From: DASTPP01 sp035762175
GTDB taxonomy: Bacteria > Myxococcota_A > Polyangia > Polyangiales > Polyangiaceae
Direction: 5' to 3'
NCBI GenBank assembly: GCA_035762175.1
Contig: DASTPP010000084.1
Coordinates: forward strand, 23,945-87,944
DNA: 64,000 nt
The notes beneath the pieces are model-generated. The model did not search any database, was not told the DNA's origin, and saw only the letters and a list, made by a program, of their open reading frames with translations. Shown here piece by piece: positions 19,826-31,300 of this stretch (its first letter is position 1; every line of letters begins with the position of its first letter). Made by a program: the position numbers and the translations under genes.

Positions 19826-20794
19826 ATGCGCGAGGCCGAGTTCGACGCCGTCGTCGTCGGGGGCGGGCCGGCGGGCCTGAGCGCCGCCCTCGTCCTGGGC
19901 CGCTGCCGGCGGCGCGTCACCCTGTTCGACCGGGGCGCGCCGCGCAACGCCCCCTCGCGCGCCTCGCACGGCTTCTTCACCCGCGACGGCGCCCCGCCCG
20001 AAGAGCTGCGGCGCGTCGGGCGCGAGCAACTCGCGCCCTACCGGGTCGAGCTGCGCGACGTCGCCGTCGCCCGCGTGCGCCGGGCCGAGGGCGGCTTCGA
20101 GGTCGAGGCGGACGACGGCGGCGTGGCGCGCTGCCGCAAGCTCTTGCTCGCCACCGGCATGCGCGACCGCGTGCCCGAGCTGCCCGGCCTCGAGCCCCTG
20201 CTCGGCGCGGGCGTCTACCACTGCCCCTACTGCGACGGCTGGGAGGTCGCGGGCGGCCGCCTCGCGGCCTACGCGCACGGCCCCTCGGCGGTCGACTTCG
20301 CGCTCGGGCTCCAAACCTGGGGCGACGAGGTCGCCCTCTTCACCGGCGGCGAGGGCGAGCTCGGCGACGAGGGCCGAACGGAGCTCGCCCGCCAAGGCGT
20401 GCGGCTCTACGAGGGCGAGCTCGGCGCGCTCGAGGGCGACGCGGGCCGCCTCCGCCGCGTCGTGCTGCGCGGGGGCGAGGCGGTCGAGTGCGGCGCGCTC
20501 TTCCTGCACCTCGGCCAGGAGCAAGCCGCCCCCTTCGCCGCCGAGCTCGGGTGCGAGTTCGAGCCGAACGGCACGGTCAAGACCGGCTCGTACGGCGAGA
20601 CGGGCGTGCCCGGGCTCTTCGTCGCCGGCGACGCGTCGCGCGACCTGCAGTGGCTGGTCGTCGCCGCGGCCGAGGGGGCAAAGGCGGCGCACGCGATCAA
20701 CCGCGAGCTCCGCCGCGAGGCGTGCGAGGCGCACGACCGCGGGCTCCGCCGCGAGGCGCCCGAGGCGCGAGCCGGGCGGGGCCGCGGTGGCTGA
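19826..20794 (+). CDS. Thioredoxin-reductase-like FAD/NAD(P) oxidoreductase
   Basis: The 322-residue flavoprotein has an FAD-binding start VVVGGGPAGLSAALVLGR and a redox-active dithiol in HCPYCDGWEV (C-x-x-C as in thioredoxin reductase). A weak nucleotide-binding middle and the C-terminal FAD motif GLFVAGDASRDLQWLVVAAAEG follow. The NAD(P) site GxGxxA is replaced by AYAHGPSAVDFA, so the electron donor is uncertain. The last 30 residues are Arg/Glu/Ala-rich and contain an internal direct repeat. It starts 10 bp after the S9-like gene and overlaps the next gene by 8 bp, so the three look like one operon. Confidence 0.88.
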   Translation: MREAEFDAVVVGGGPAGLSAALVLGRCRRRVTLFDRGAPRNAPSRASHGFFTRDGAPPEELRRVGREQLAPYRVELRDVAVARVRRAEGGFEVEADDGGVARCRKLLLATGMRDRVPELPGLEPLLGAGVYHCPYCDGWEVAGGRLAAYAHGPSAVDFALGLQTWGDEVALFTGGEGELGDEGRTELARQGVRLYEGELGALEGDAGRLRRVVLRGGEAVECGALFLHLGQEQAAPFAAELGCEFEPNGTVKTGSYGETGVPGLFVAGDASRDLQWLVVAAAEGAKAAHAINRELRREACEAHDRGLRREAPEARAGRGRGG

Positions 20795-21635
20795 GCGCCC
20801 CCTGCTCATCACGGGCGCCTCGGGCACCCTCGGCCGCGCCTTCATGCGCGTCTGCGAGGCGCGCGGCCTGCCCTACGTCGCCACCACGCGCGCGCGGCTC
20901 GACCTGTCGAACCCCGACGCCGTCGAGCGCACCGTCGAAGAAGAGGCCCCCTGGGCCGTCGTGAACGCCGCCGGCTACGTGCGCGTCGACGACGCCGAGG
21001 CCGACGCCGAGGCCTGCTTCGCCGCCAACGCCCTCGGGCCCGCGCGCCTCGCCGCGGCCTGCGCGCGGCATAAAGCCCGCCTCGCCACCTTCTCGACCGA
21101 CCTGGTCTTCGACGGCCGGAAGCGCGAGCCCTACCTCGAGGCCGACGCCCCCGCGCCTCTCAACGCCTACGGGCGCAGCAAGGCGAAGGCCGAGCGGCTC
21201 GTCGCCTCCGCCCTGCCCGGCGCGCTCGTCGTGCGCACCAGCGCCTTCTTCGGCCCCTGGGACACCGCCAACTTCGTCACCCACGCCCTGCGCGCGCTCT
21301 CCGCGGGCGAGACCTTCTTCGCCCTCGCCGACTCCGTCGTCTCGCCGACCTACGTCGTCGACCTCGCGCACGCGACGCTCGACCTCCTGCTCGCAGGCGA
21401 GGGCGGCATCGTCCACCTCGCCAACCGCGGCGCCTGCGGCTGGCCCGACCTCGCGCGCCAGGCCGCCGACCTCGCCGGCGTGCCCGGGGGCCGCGTCGAG
21501 CCCCGCCCCGCGCGCGAGCTCGGGCTGCGGGCGCCGCGCCCGGCCTACAGCGCGCTCGGCAGCCGGCGCGCGCCGCCCCTGCCGAGCCTGCGCGACGCGC
21601 TCACCCGCTACCTGCAAGAGCGCGAGACGGCGTAG
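20787..21635 (+). CDS. RmlD-like NAD(P)-dependent sugar reductase (extended SDR)
   Basis: The 282-residue protein has the Rossmann motif ITGASGTLGRAF, and NAAGYVRVDDAEAD, STDLVFDG, and YGRSKAKAE with the catalytic Tyr and Lys. The pattern is that of dTDP-4-dehydrorhamnose reductase-type SDRs, which reduce a keto group on a nucleotide sugar. The GTG start at 20787 overlaps the end of the flavoprotein gene. No other rhamnose-pathway gene is present, so a different sugar or acid substrate is possible. Confidence 0.82.
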   Translation: MAERPLLITGASGTLGRAFMRVCEARGLPYVATTRARLDLSNPDAVERTVEEEAPWAVVNAAGYVRVDDAEADAEACFAANALGPARLAAACARHKARLATFSTDLVFDGRKREPYLEADAPAPLNAYGRSKAKAERLVASALPGALVVRTSAFFGPWDTANFVTHALRALSAGETFFALADSVVSPTYVVDLAHATLDLLLAGEGGIVHLANRGACGWPDLARQAADLAGVPGGRVEPRPARELGLRAPRPAYSALGSRRAPPLPSLRDALTRYLQERETA

Positions 21636-21920
21636 TCGCTCGCGACGAGGGCGATGGGGCGGCGCGTCCCGCCGACGCCCTCACGTGACGGAAGCGGACA
21701 GGACTCACAAGCCGCTTCGCGAAAGTTTGTCGTCGACGTGCCCCCGCGATCGCCTTAATCATTGTCCCTTGTTGGGGGGCTAGGGGGTGCGACATCGTAT
21801 CCGCTTCGCTCCGAAGCGTCGGCGCTCAGCCGCACGCCGGGGCCCACCTTTGCCTCCGCTCCGCGCGGCGAAGGGCGCGGGGTGCGGTCGCACATTCAAC
21901 GTCAGCGAAAGAGAGACACC

Positions 21921-22364
21921 ATGCCGACGACGCAGGGCGTGACGAGGGAGGCTCTGGCCAGGCTGGAGCGCGTCATCGAGGGGGCGGGCGCGATCGACTG
22001 GCGCGCCACGTCGCTCGAAGGTTCGGGGCCGGCCGAAGCCGCGTTGCGGCACGGCGACGGCGCCGACGGGGGCGAGATCGTCGAACTCCTGCGGGCGTAC
22101 CAGCGCCTGCTGCGCGTCTTGCCGGCCGGCGAAGAGGCGCGCGCGCTGCCCATGCTCGGCGCCGGGTTGCACTCGGCCGTGCAGATCGCCGGCCTGCCGA
22201 AGCACGAGTTCGCCCGCCGCTGGGCGGGCCTCTTCCCGGGCGCCGCCGCCCTCGGCGAGGCCGTGCATCGCAGCGCGGTCGCCCGCCGCAGCCACCTCGT
22301 CCTTCACCGCATCAACGCCGTGCAGTGCAACGAACCCCATTACCGCGCCGCGCGGTTCCGGTGA
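21921..22364 (+). CDS. Small protein resembling a detached TcA N-terminal segment
   Basis: The protein has 147 residues and the giant TcA gene starts 6 bp after its stop. Its C-terminal half, with GLHSAVQIAGLPKHEF then a helix containing EAVHRSAVARRSHLVLHRIN, follows the same order of features as the extreme N-terminus of TcA/VRP1-type toxins (a helix with Phe, then xVHxxA). The big TcA begins abruptly at the next conserved block (LPSFTDLFG). I infer a split gene or a small accessory subunit. ATG 21921 follows a GAGAGA purine tract. I recognise no separate function. Confidence 0.6.
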   Translation: MPTTQGVTREALARLERVIEGAGAIDWRATSLEGSGPAEAALRHGDGADGGEIVELLRAYQRLLRVLPAGEEARALPMLGAGLHSAVQIAGLPKHEFARRWAGLFPGAAALGEAVHRSAVARRSHLVLHRINAVQCNEPHYRAARFR

Positions 22365-22370
22365 GCGACC

Positions 22371-25300
22371 ATGACGATCGAAGGCCCCAAGGCGACTGAG
22401 ACGCTCTCGACCCTCGGCTTCGACGAGGCCGCGCCCCCCGCGTCGGCCCGCCCGCTGACGACCACCACGCCCGCGGCCGCGATCACGACCGCGGGCGCCG
22501 CCCTGCCGAGCTTTACCGACCTCTTCGGGCCGATGGACAAGGCCGAGGGCCTCGAGGCGCGCTCGGTGCTCTCGCCGGCCGCCTACCTCGTCGATCTCTT
22601 GCAGCTCAAAGACAGCGCCTCGCCGGGCGCGAACGACTACCACGAACGACGGCCTGACGTCGGCGAAATCCCCCTCGACGGCAAGAGCACCTTCGGTGAG
22701 CTGCCGCACCTCGAGCTCGCTAACGGGGTCATGGCGGCGAAGGTCGTTTCAAGCGTCACGCCCCCCGAGACCCCGGCCGAGGCCCTCCACCGCAAGCTCT
22801 CCGCCCGCATCTTCCCGTCGCCCTTGCCCTTCGTCGAGGCGCACGAGCGGCTGAAGCGCTACCTCGAACGACTCGGGGTCGACGCGGGCGAGATCTACCG
22901 CGCGTACCGCGAGCAGGTCGACGGTCACGAGGCCGCCCGGCTTCGCCTCGGCTTGAGCGCCGAAGAATTCGACCTCTTCTCGACGGCGCACGACGGCGAG
23001 GCGCAGCTCGAGAAGCTCTGGGGCGTCGACCCCGACCCGGACGGCCCGCCCCCCCCGCCCGCGCCGATCGACTGGTCGAACCTCGAGTTCGTCAAGCAGA
23101 GGCTCGGCCTCTCGCTGAAAGAGCTCAAGCGGCTCGTCGCCCAAGATCTGAGCGACGATGAGGTTCGCAAAGAGGTCGGCAACGCCGCCGAGACCTTCTT
23201 CATCAACCAAGGCAAGAACTACCTCGTCATCGACGAGGCCACGAAGAAGATTCGCCTCAACGGAGGCGGGGCGCCGCCGACGCCGCAGCACCTCGACCGC
23301 ATGATGCGCTTCGTCCGCCTCGCGCGTCGCCTGCAGCTCGACTTCGTCGATCTCGACTGGCTCCTGCAGTCGACCCGGGCCAAGCCCCTCGACCCGCAAG
23401 ACCCCTCCTCGCTCGAGATCGCCCTCGACGCGGACGCGCTCCAGTCGGTCGCGATCGCCCTCGGTATCGGGGCCGACTACGAGCTGCCCGTCGACGAGGT
23501 CTGCGCCCTCTGGGTCGCCCCGAAGGGCCACGGCCGCGGCGACGGCCAGGCCCCGAACGACCTCTTCGATCGGCTCTTCAACAACGGCTTCGACCGGCCG
23601 CTCGACGCCTTCGTCTTGGCCATCGCCAAGCTCCCCGAGACCGCGCTGGGCAAGCTCGACGACCGCCTGCAGGCTTCGGCCGGCCTATCGGGCGCCGATT
23701 ACACCTTTCTGAAGGCCGCGCTCGCCGCGCGGGGGCTCCCGCCCCCGGCCAAGCCCCCGGCCCTCGTCTACGGCGACGTCGCCCGATATTTTTCCGTCTT
23801 CTACCGCTTCGCCGCGCTCGCGCGGGCGCTCTCGCTGGGCGTGCGCGAGCTCGTCACCCTCGTCGACCTGCTCGACGCGCAACGGAAGACCGCGGCCCAC
23901 TTCGACCTCGCCGTGCCGGTGCCCTTCCCCGGCGCCGCCCTGCCGCCAGCCCCGCCCCCCGACCGGCCCGTCCTCGGCGCGCTTTTGGCGCCCAGCTCGC
24001 CCCCGCGCAGCGCCCTCGGCCCCCTCCAGAAGCTCCTCCGCGTGGAGGCGTGGCTCGACCGGCGCGGCCTGTCGGTGCGCCAGCTCGCCTTCCTCTGCGT
24101 CGAAGACGACCCCGCGAGCCGAGAGCGGCTCGACGACGGCACGCCGATCGACGAGGTCGCCACCGACGACGAGATCGAAGCCGCGCTCGCCGACCTCTCC
24201 CAGTCGCTCGGCGACACGATGCTGACGCCGCCCGCGATGCAGACCGGGTCGCTCACGCCCGAGGGGGCCCGCTTGGTCTTCGACGCCCTGCGCCGGGCGC
24301 GGGTGCTCGCCACCTTCGACGACGACGGCCGGGCGCTCTTGCGCGTGCAACCCTCGGAGGCAGAGCTCGCCGCCGCCATGCAGCGGGGCATCGAAGAGCG
24401 GCTCGAGGTGCAGCCGGGCGATTTCCGCGCCCTTGGCATCGCCGACCCCGCGCCGCTCTTCTCGCTGCTCGTCGACCACGGGTACCTCGACAAAGTCGAA
24501 GAGGCCCGCGGCGACTCGATCGAGACCCGCTACAGCATTGCCGCAGGCCTCGACGGCTTCTTTGCCACCCCGGCCAACGCGGCCAAGTTCACCATGCCGA
24601 ATTTTCAGGAGCATGGTGAGGCCGTCTTCGCGGCGATCGCCCAGAAGGTCGACGCCCCCTCCCTCGCGGTGGCCGACTTCGAGGGGGTCGAGGTCGACGC
24701 CTCGAACGTGCCGGCGCTCTTCGAGGTGCTGCGCGGCCTGGGCCACCTCGAGCCGGTCGAGGGCTCTAGCCAGCCCCGATACCGCGTCGCCGCGAGCGCC
24801 CGCGACTTCTTTCTCGACCCGGCCAACGCGCCGAAGCTCGCCCTGCCTAACTTCGCGGCCGCCTTCGCCCCCCTCGCGGCCAGGGCCGAGGCCTTCCGGC
24901 GCGCCCGAGAGAACCGACCGGCCGAGGCCAAAGAGGTCGCCGACCGCCTGAGCGCCCTCGCCGAGCTGCAGGCGGGCACCTGGCAGCGCAACCTGGCGGG
25001 CCTGCTGGGCGTCCCGACCGACCTCGCCGAGCTCGCCTTCGCCTTCAGCTTCGGCACGCCCGACGAGTCGGCGACGCAGACCTTCGCCACGCTGGCCCTG
25101 CCCCTCTTCGAGGCGAAGCGGGTGTCGCCCTCGGCGCCGGCGCTCTCCGATGCCTACCTCCGGTCCCGCTTCCTGCGCCTCCGGCAGCTCGCGCTCTTGC
25201 TGCGCAAGGCGGGGCTCTCGGCCGACGAAGCGCGCGTCTTCTTGAAGAACCAGCAGGCCCACCGGCGCCTGCCCGAGGCGCTCAAGCCGCCCGAAGGCTT

Positions 25301-28300
25301 CTTCGGGCCCGAGGCCAAGGTCGACGCCCTCGCCCGGCTGCCGGGAGGCGACTTTCTCCTGGTCAGCGGCCAGCGCTACGCGACCTTCTCGCGAAGCGAC
25401 TACCGCCTCCTCGAGAGCGGCCCCCTCGCCGACCTCCTGCAAGCGTACGGCTTTCCCGAGCCCTTCCGCGCTCGGGCGCTCGCCGACGGCGTCGACTGCG
25501 CCTTCAACGACCGAGACGCCGACGACGAGAGCGACGGGCTCGTGCTGCACGTCTGCGCCGGCGACCAGTACGTGACCGTCTCGGGCGACCAGGCCGGGCC
25601 GGCGAAGCCGGTCACCGACTTCGGCCGGGTTCGCAACAACGTTCAGGAGAACGCACACATCGACGCCGCCGTCGAAGACGACAAGGGCCGCCTTTTTCTC
25701 TTCAGCGGCGATCAGTACTACCGCTACACCGACCCGACGCGGCTGCTCGCCGGCGAGGCGGTCGTCGACGAGACCTACCCGAGGTCGATTCGCACCTGGT
25801 TCGAGGGCGAGGGCCTGACGCCCCTGCCGAGCCTGATGCGGGCCGGGGTCGACGCCGCCTTCCGCGACGCCGACGGCTCGTACTACTTCTTCTCTGGCAA
25901 CCACTTCGCCCACTCGAGCGACCCCTACCAGATCGCCAAGATTCGCCCGAGCTGGGGGCTCGTGCTCAACCACGTCTTCGACGACGACCGCGTCGACGCG
26001 GCCTTCGTCTTCGGCGACGGCACATATCTCGTACGCAGAGACCAGGTCATCCGCTATACCGGCGGCGCCGACGGCTTCGTCGACGAGAGCTACCCGGTCT
26101 CCTTCGGCAACCTGCCCGAGGCCGACGCGCGGCTGCGCGTCCTCCGGCGCTTCCCCGGGGGCGTACGGGCCACGCTCGCCGGCGCCGACGGCGCCCTCTA
26201 CGCCTTCGAGGGCGGCCTCTTCGCGGGCTCGGCCGAGCCCGACCTGAAGCGGCCCATTCGCGAGCACTGGGGGCTCGTGCGAAACCACTTCGTCGAGGCC
26301 CAGCGCGTCGACGCGGCCTTCTACCACGAGGGGGTCACCTACCTCTTCTCGGGCGACCAGTACATTCGCTACTCGGGCCCCGACTACACCTACGTCGACG
26401 AGAGCTACCCCTGGCGCGTCCGCCCGAACTGGAACCAGCGCGAAGGCGTCGGCCTGCTGCCCGACGCGCTGCCCGAGCCCGTCTCGGCCGTCGCCGTCGG
26501 CAGCTCGGGCGACGTCTATTTCTTCGGCGGCAACCAGTTCGCCGGCCCCGACGGGGCCCTCGGCGAGGTCAAAGACCACTGGGCCCGCGTGCGCAACAAC
26601 ATCGAGGCCCTCGGGCGCGTCGACGGCGCCATGCTCGGCGGCGACGGACGGCTCTTTCTCTTCAGCGGCGACCAGTTCTACCGCTACACGAGCCCCGGCC
26701 AAGAGCACGTCGACGAGGGGTACCCGCTGCGCCTCGCCGGCCACTGGGCGCTCGAGGGCCCGGGCTTCGCCCTGCCCGCGGCCTTCGAGGCCGGCCTCAC
26801 CGAGGCGCTGCGGGCGCCCGACGGCAAGCTCTTCTTCTTCAGCGGCCAGCACTACGCCCGCGTCGACGCCCCGGGCCCGACGCGGCCCGTGGCCCAAGAC
26901 TGGGCCCTCGTGCGCAACTGGATCGCGACCAACAGCCGGGTCGAGGCCGCGTTCGTCGACCCCCAGGGCACGACCTACCTGTTCGGCGGCGACCAGTTCG
27001 TGCGCTACTCGAGCGCGCCGTACGAGTCCGTCGACGAGGGCTACCCGCTCGCGACAAGTAACCGCTGGGGCAACCTGCCCGACGAGTTCCGCGCCGGCAT
27101 CGACGCCGCGCTCTCGTTCACGGTCAACGGCGCGCAACGGCTCTACCTGTTCCGGGGCCGCAAGTACGTTCGCTACACGGGCGGCAATTACACCCAGATC
27201 GACGCGGGCTACCCGAAAGACATCGAGCACGGCGACGACGTCGAGGGCGCGTGGTTCCGCGGGTTCGCCGTCAACAATCCGAACGGCAACGCCCCGCCGC
27301 ACGACGTGCTCATCGTCGTCGAGGCCATCTACGTCGACACCTTCCAGAGCAAGCCCCGAATCTGCCTCTTTTACAACTACCCCGGCGCCCAGCAATGGAA
27401 GCGCGAGTACCGCGCCGACGGCCCGGGCGGTAGCTACCGCTGGTCGAGCCCCCAGAAGGTCGAGGGCCTCACCGAGTACCTGCCCTTCACCCGCATCGAG
27501 ACCGCCTTCGTCGCGCCCGACGGCACGCTGCACCTTTTCTCGGGCGACAAGTGCGCCTCGCGCCCCCCGCAGGGCGGCCCGCTCACCACGCCCGTGCCCA
27601 CGCGCGAGCGCTTCGCCCGGGTCTTCAACCAGTTCACCGACCTCGGCCGCGTCGACGCCGCCCTCAGCCTGCCCGACGGGCGCACCTACCTCTTCTGCGC
27701 CAAGCAGTTCACTCGCTACTCGGGCGCCCTCCGGCCCGGCGAGGCCGACTTCTACGCCGACGAGGGCTACCCGAAGACGGTCGCGACCACGTGGGGCGCC
27801 GAGGGCCTGCCCGCCGCGCTGCCGCCCGAGTTCGGGCCCGAGGGCCACGCGCTCTTTCGCGACGCGGCCGGCGCGATTCACCTCTTCAAGGGGCAGACCT
27901 ATGTCCGCACGGGGGGCCCGGCCGCGGGCGAGCCCGTCGCCGCCCGCTGGGGGCGCGTCGACAATCGCTTCCGGCAACTCGGGCGCGTCGACGCCGCGTA
28001 CCGCGCCGAGAACGGCAAGCTTTACCTCTTCTGCGGCGACCAGTTCACCCGCTACGGCGGCGACCTGCGGCCGGGCGCGCCCGACTTCTACGGCGACGAG
28101 GGGTACCCGCGCCGCATCGCCACGCGCTGGCCCGGCGAGGGGCTCGACCTCACCCTGCCCCCGACCTTCGAGGCCCTCGGCTACGCCATCTTGCGCGACA
28201 CCACCGACACCTACGTCTTCGCCGGGCCCTCGTTCACGAGCCGGGCCTCGCCCGAGCCTCGACCCCTCGTCGAGCACTGGGCGAAGGTCCGCAACGAGTT

Positions 28301-31300
28301 GCAAGCCCACAACCGCGTCGACGCCGGCTTCGTACTCGGCCAGGGGCCGAACGCCGTCACGCTGGTCTTCTCGGGCGATCAGTACGTCCGCTACAGCGGG
28401 CCCTACGACGGCGTCGTCGACGAGGGCTACCCCCTACGCATTACGCGCCTCGCCGAGGTCGAAGGCGCCTTCGCGCCGCCCGAGCCCTTCCTCGGCGGCG
28501 TGCGCGGCGCCTTCCAGGGGCTCGACGGCGACCTGCACTTCTTCACGTCGCCGCCGCCCGAGCCGCCCGACGCGCCGCCCGCCCCGCAGCTCTACGTCTC
28601 GTCGGCCGCGCCCGACGCCCTGACCCCGCCCAAGGCGAAGTGGGGCATCGTCGACAACGAGCTCTTCGATCGGAGCTTCGTCAACGCCGCGCTGCTCTCG
28701 CCCGAGGGCAAGCTATACCTGTTCAGCGGCGACCAGTACGTCAAATACTCGGGCGCCGATCGCACCCACATCGACGAGGGGTACCCGAAGAAGATCACCT
28801 CGGGCTACGCGGACGAGATCGGCGCGCCCGGCCTCGCCCCGGCGCTCGACGACGGCGTCGGCGCGGCGCTCGTGATCGGCGACGTGGGCTTCTACTTCGC
28901 CGGCGACCGGTACGTCGACACCCGCGAGCCGGGGGCCTCGCGGCCCCTCGTCGACCGCTGGGGCCTGGTCGAAAACCGCCTGCAGGCGACCCGCACGATC
29001 GACGCCGGCCTTCTCGCGCCCAGCGGCAATCTTTATCTCTTCTGCGAGGGGCAGTACGTCATCTACTCGGGCCCGGGCCGCGAATACGTCGACGAGACCT
29101 ACCCCAAGACCATCGCCACCGACCTCGGCCAGCGTTGGCCCGCGGGCGACGGCGACTTCCGCGTCGACCTCGACGCCGCCGCCTCGTTCGAGGGCCGTAG
29201 CTACCTGTTCAAGGGGTCGAAGCACGTCCGCCTCTCCGGCTTCCGCCTGGAGCAGCCCGACGCCGGCTACCCGCTCGCCATCGCCGAAAAGTTCGAAGGC
29301 CGCCACGACTTCGAGCTCGGCACCCTGCCCGATGTTTGGGACTATCGGCAACTCGTCGACGACGTCTCGGCGCAGACCTCGACCGTCGTCGAGTACCTCG
29401 ACGGGCCCCTCGCGAGCCCCGGGGGCGGCGCCCCGGCGGCCCCCGAGGCCGAGCTCGCGCTGGTGACGCAGTGGCCGACGGACGAGATCGAAGGCCTCTT
29501 GCCCCTGCTCTCGATCGATCCGGCGGCGCTCCGCGACAGCCGCACCGTGGCCCACCTCGCGCGCACCTTCCGCCTGGCCGAGCGCCTCGGCACCACGCCT
29601 CTCAAGCTCGAGTCACAGCTCTGGCAGCCCGCCTTCGGCCCGAGCCGCGACAACCCCGTCGCCGCCGCCGACTTCGCCTACGCCCTCGCCAAGGCCGCGA
29701 CCGACGCGCGCGAATGGCCGGCCGCCTCGGCCGCGCTCGCCGAGCCCCTCAACGCCGCCAAGCGCGACGCGCTCGTCGCCTACCTCGTGCACGTCCTCGC
29801 CCCCCTCGGCCTGAAGAACGCCGACGATCTCTACGAGTACCTCTTGACCGACGTGCAGATGAGCCCCTCGGCCTCGACCTCGAAGATCGTCGAGGCGATC
29901 AACAGCGTGCAGCTCTACTACCACCGCACGCTCGTCAACCTCGAAGACCGCAGCCCCCAAGACTTCGTCACCGACCTGAAGTCGTGGTGGCACTGGATGA
30001 AAAACTACCGCATCTGGGAGGCCAACCGGAAAGTCTTTCTCTACCCCGAGAATTACATTCGCCCCGAGCTGCGAACCGAGAAGAGCCCCGCCTTCATCGA
30101 GCTCGAGCAGAAGCTGCTGCAAGACGAGATCACGCCGGCGGCGGTCGAAGAGGCCTACCACCGCTACCTCGAGTCGTTCAACGACATCTCGCGTCTGCGC
30201 GTCGTCGGCGGCTACAAGTACAAGAGCGTCAACGAGGACGGCCGCGAGGTCGAAGCGCTCTTCATGCTCGGCCGCACGCGCACCTCGCCGCCCGTCTACT
30301 ACTACCGCTTCGGCGAGCTCGACGAGTTCGACCGGGTCGACTGGGCGCCCTGGCAGAAGGTCGGCGTCACCATCAACGCGCTGCGCGTCGAGCTGGTTCG
30401 CGCGTTCAACAAGCTCTTCTTGTTCTGGGTCGAGGCCGAGCCCTTCAACGCGACCGAGTTTCAGACCTCGGGCGACAAGAAGTACGGCCCCGAGTCGCCG
30501 TCGGTCAAGCAGGTCAAGCTGACGGTCAAGTTCTCGTATTACAACTTCAACCACGAGTGGGTGCCGCCGCAGACGCTGCGGCTCAACCCCGACGACCCCT
30601 CCGACCCCGAGCCGATGTCGACGCCGCTGCCGGCGGCCCTCCTCGACCTCGTCCGGCTGCAGGTGAGCCCGGTCCCGTCGGGCGGCGACGCGACCGACTA
30701 CATCTCCCTGAAGTTCCACTTTCTCTTCTGGTCGCGGCCCCTCGGCCGGCTCAGCGCGGCGCTCGATCTCGAGGGCGGGGGCGGGTGGAGCTTCGGCGGT
30801 CTATCGCTCAACGACCAGCGCTTTCAGTTCCCGACCGAAACGGGCCTCGACCCCGAGCAGCTCGGCGCCATCGTGTACTGGGGCTCCGACGTCGAAAACG
30901 ACGCCGAGCCCTGGCTCTGCTTCGAGGCCAAGGGCGGCAGCTTTTTGCTCCGGCCCACCGACACCGACCCCGTCGTGCCCGGGCAGATCTTGGGCCGGGC
31001 CTTCCCGACCGTTTCGGCCGCGTTCACGGCCGACGGCGGCGATCTCTTCGTCTTCGCCCCGCACAACGCGGCCGGCGAGGCGAAGCTAACCTACCACCGC
31101 TACGTGGCGGCCGAAGAGACGTGGGCCGACCCGGTCTCCGTCGACGAACCGGCCTGGCCCTGGGGCCGGCCGACGGGCGTCCTCGCGGCCTTCTCCGACG
31201 AGCGCGTTCGAAATGCCCTCGTCGCCGCCGACGGCAGAACCTATTTCGTACTCGACGGGCGCCACTTCACGTACCCCGCGAGCGGCTACGCCGCCATCGA

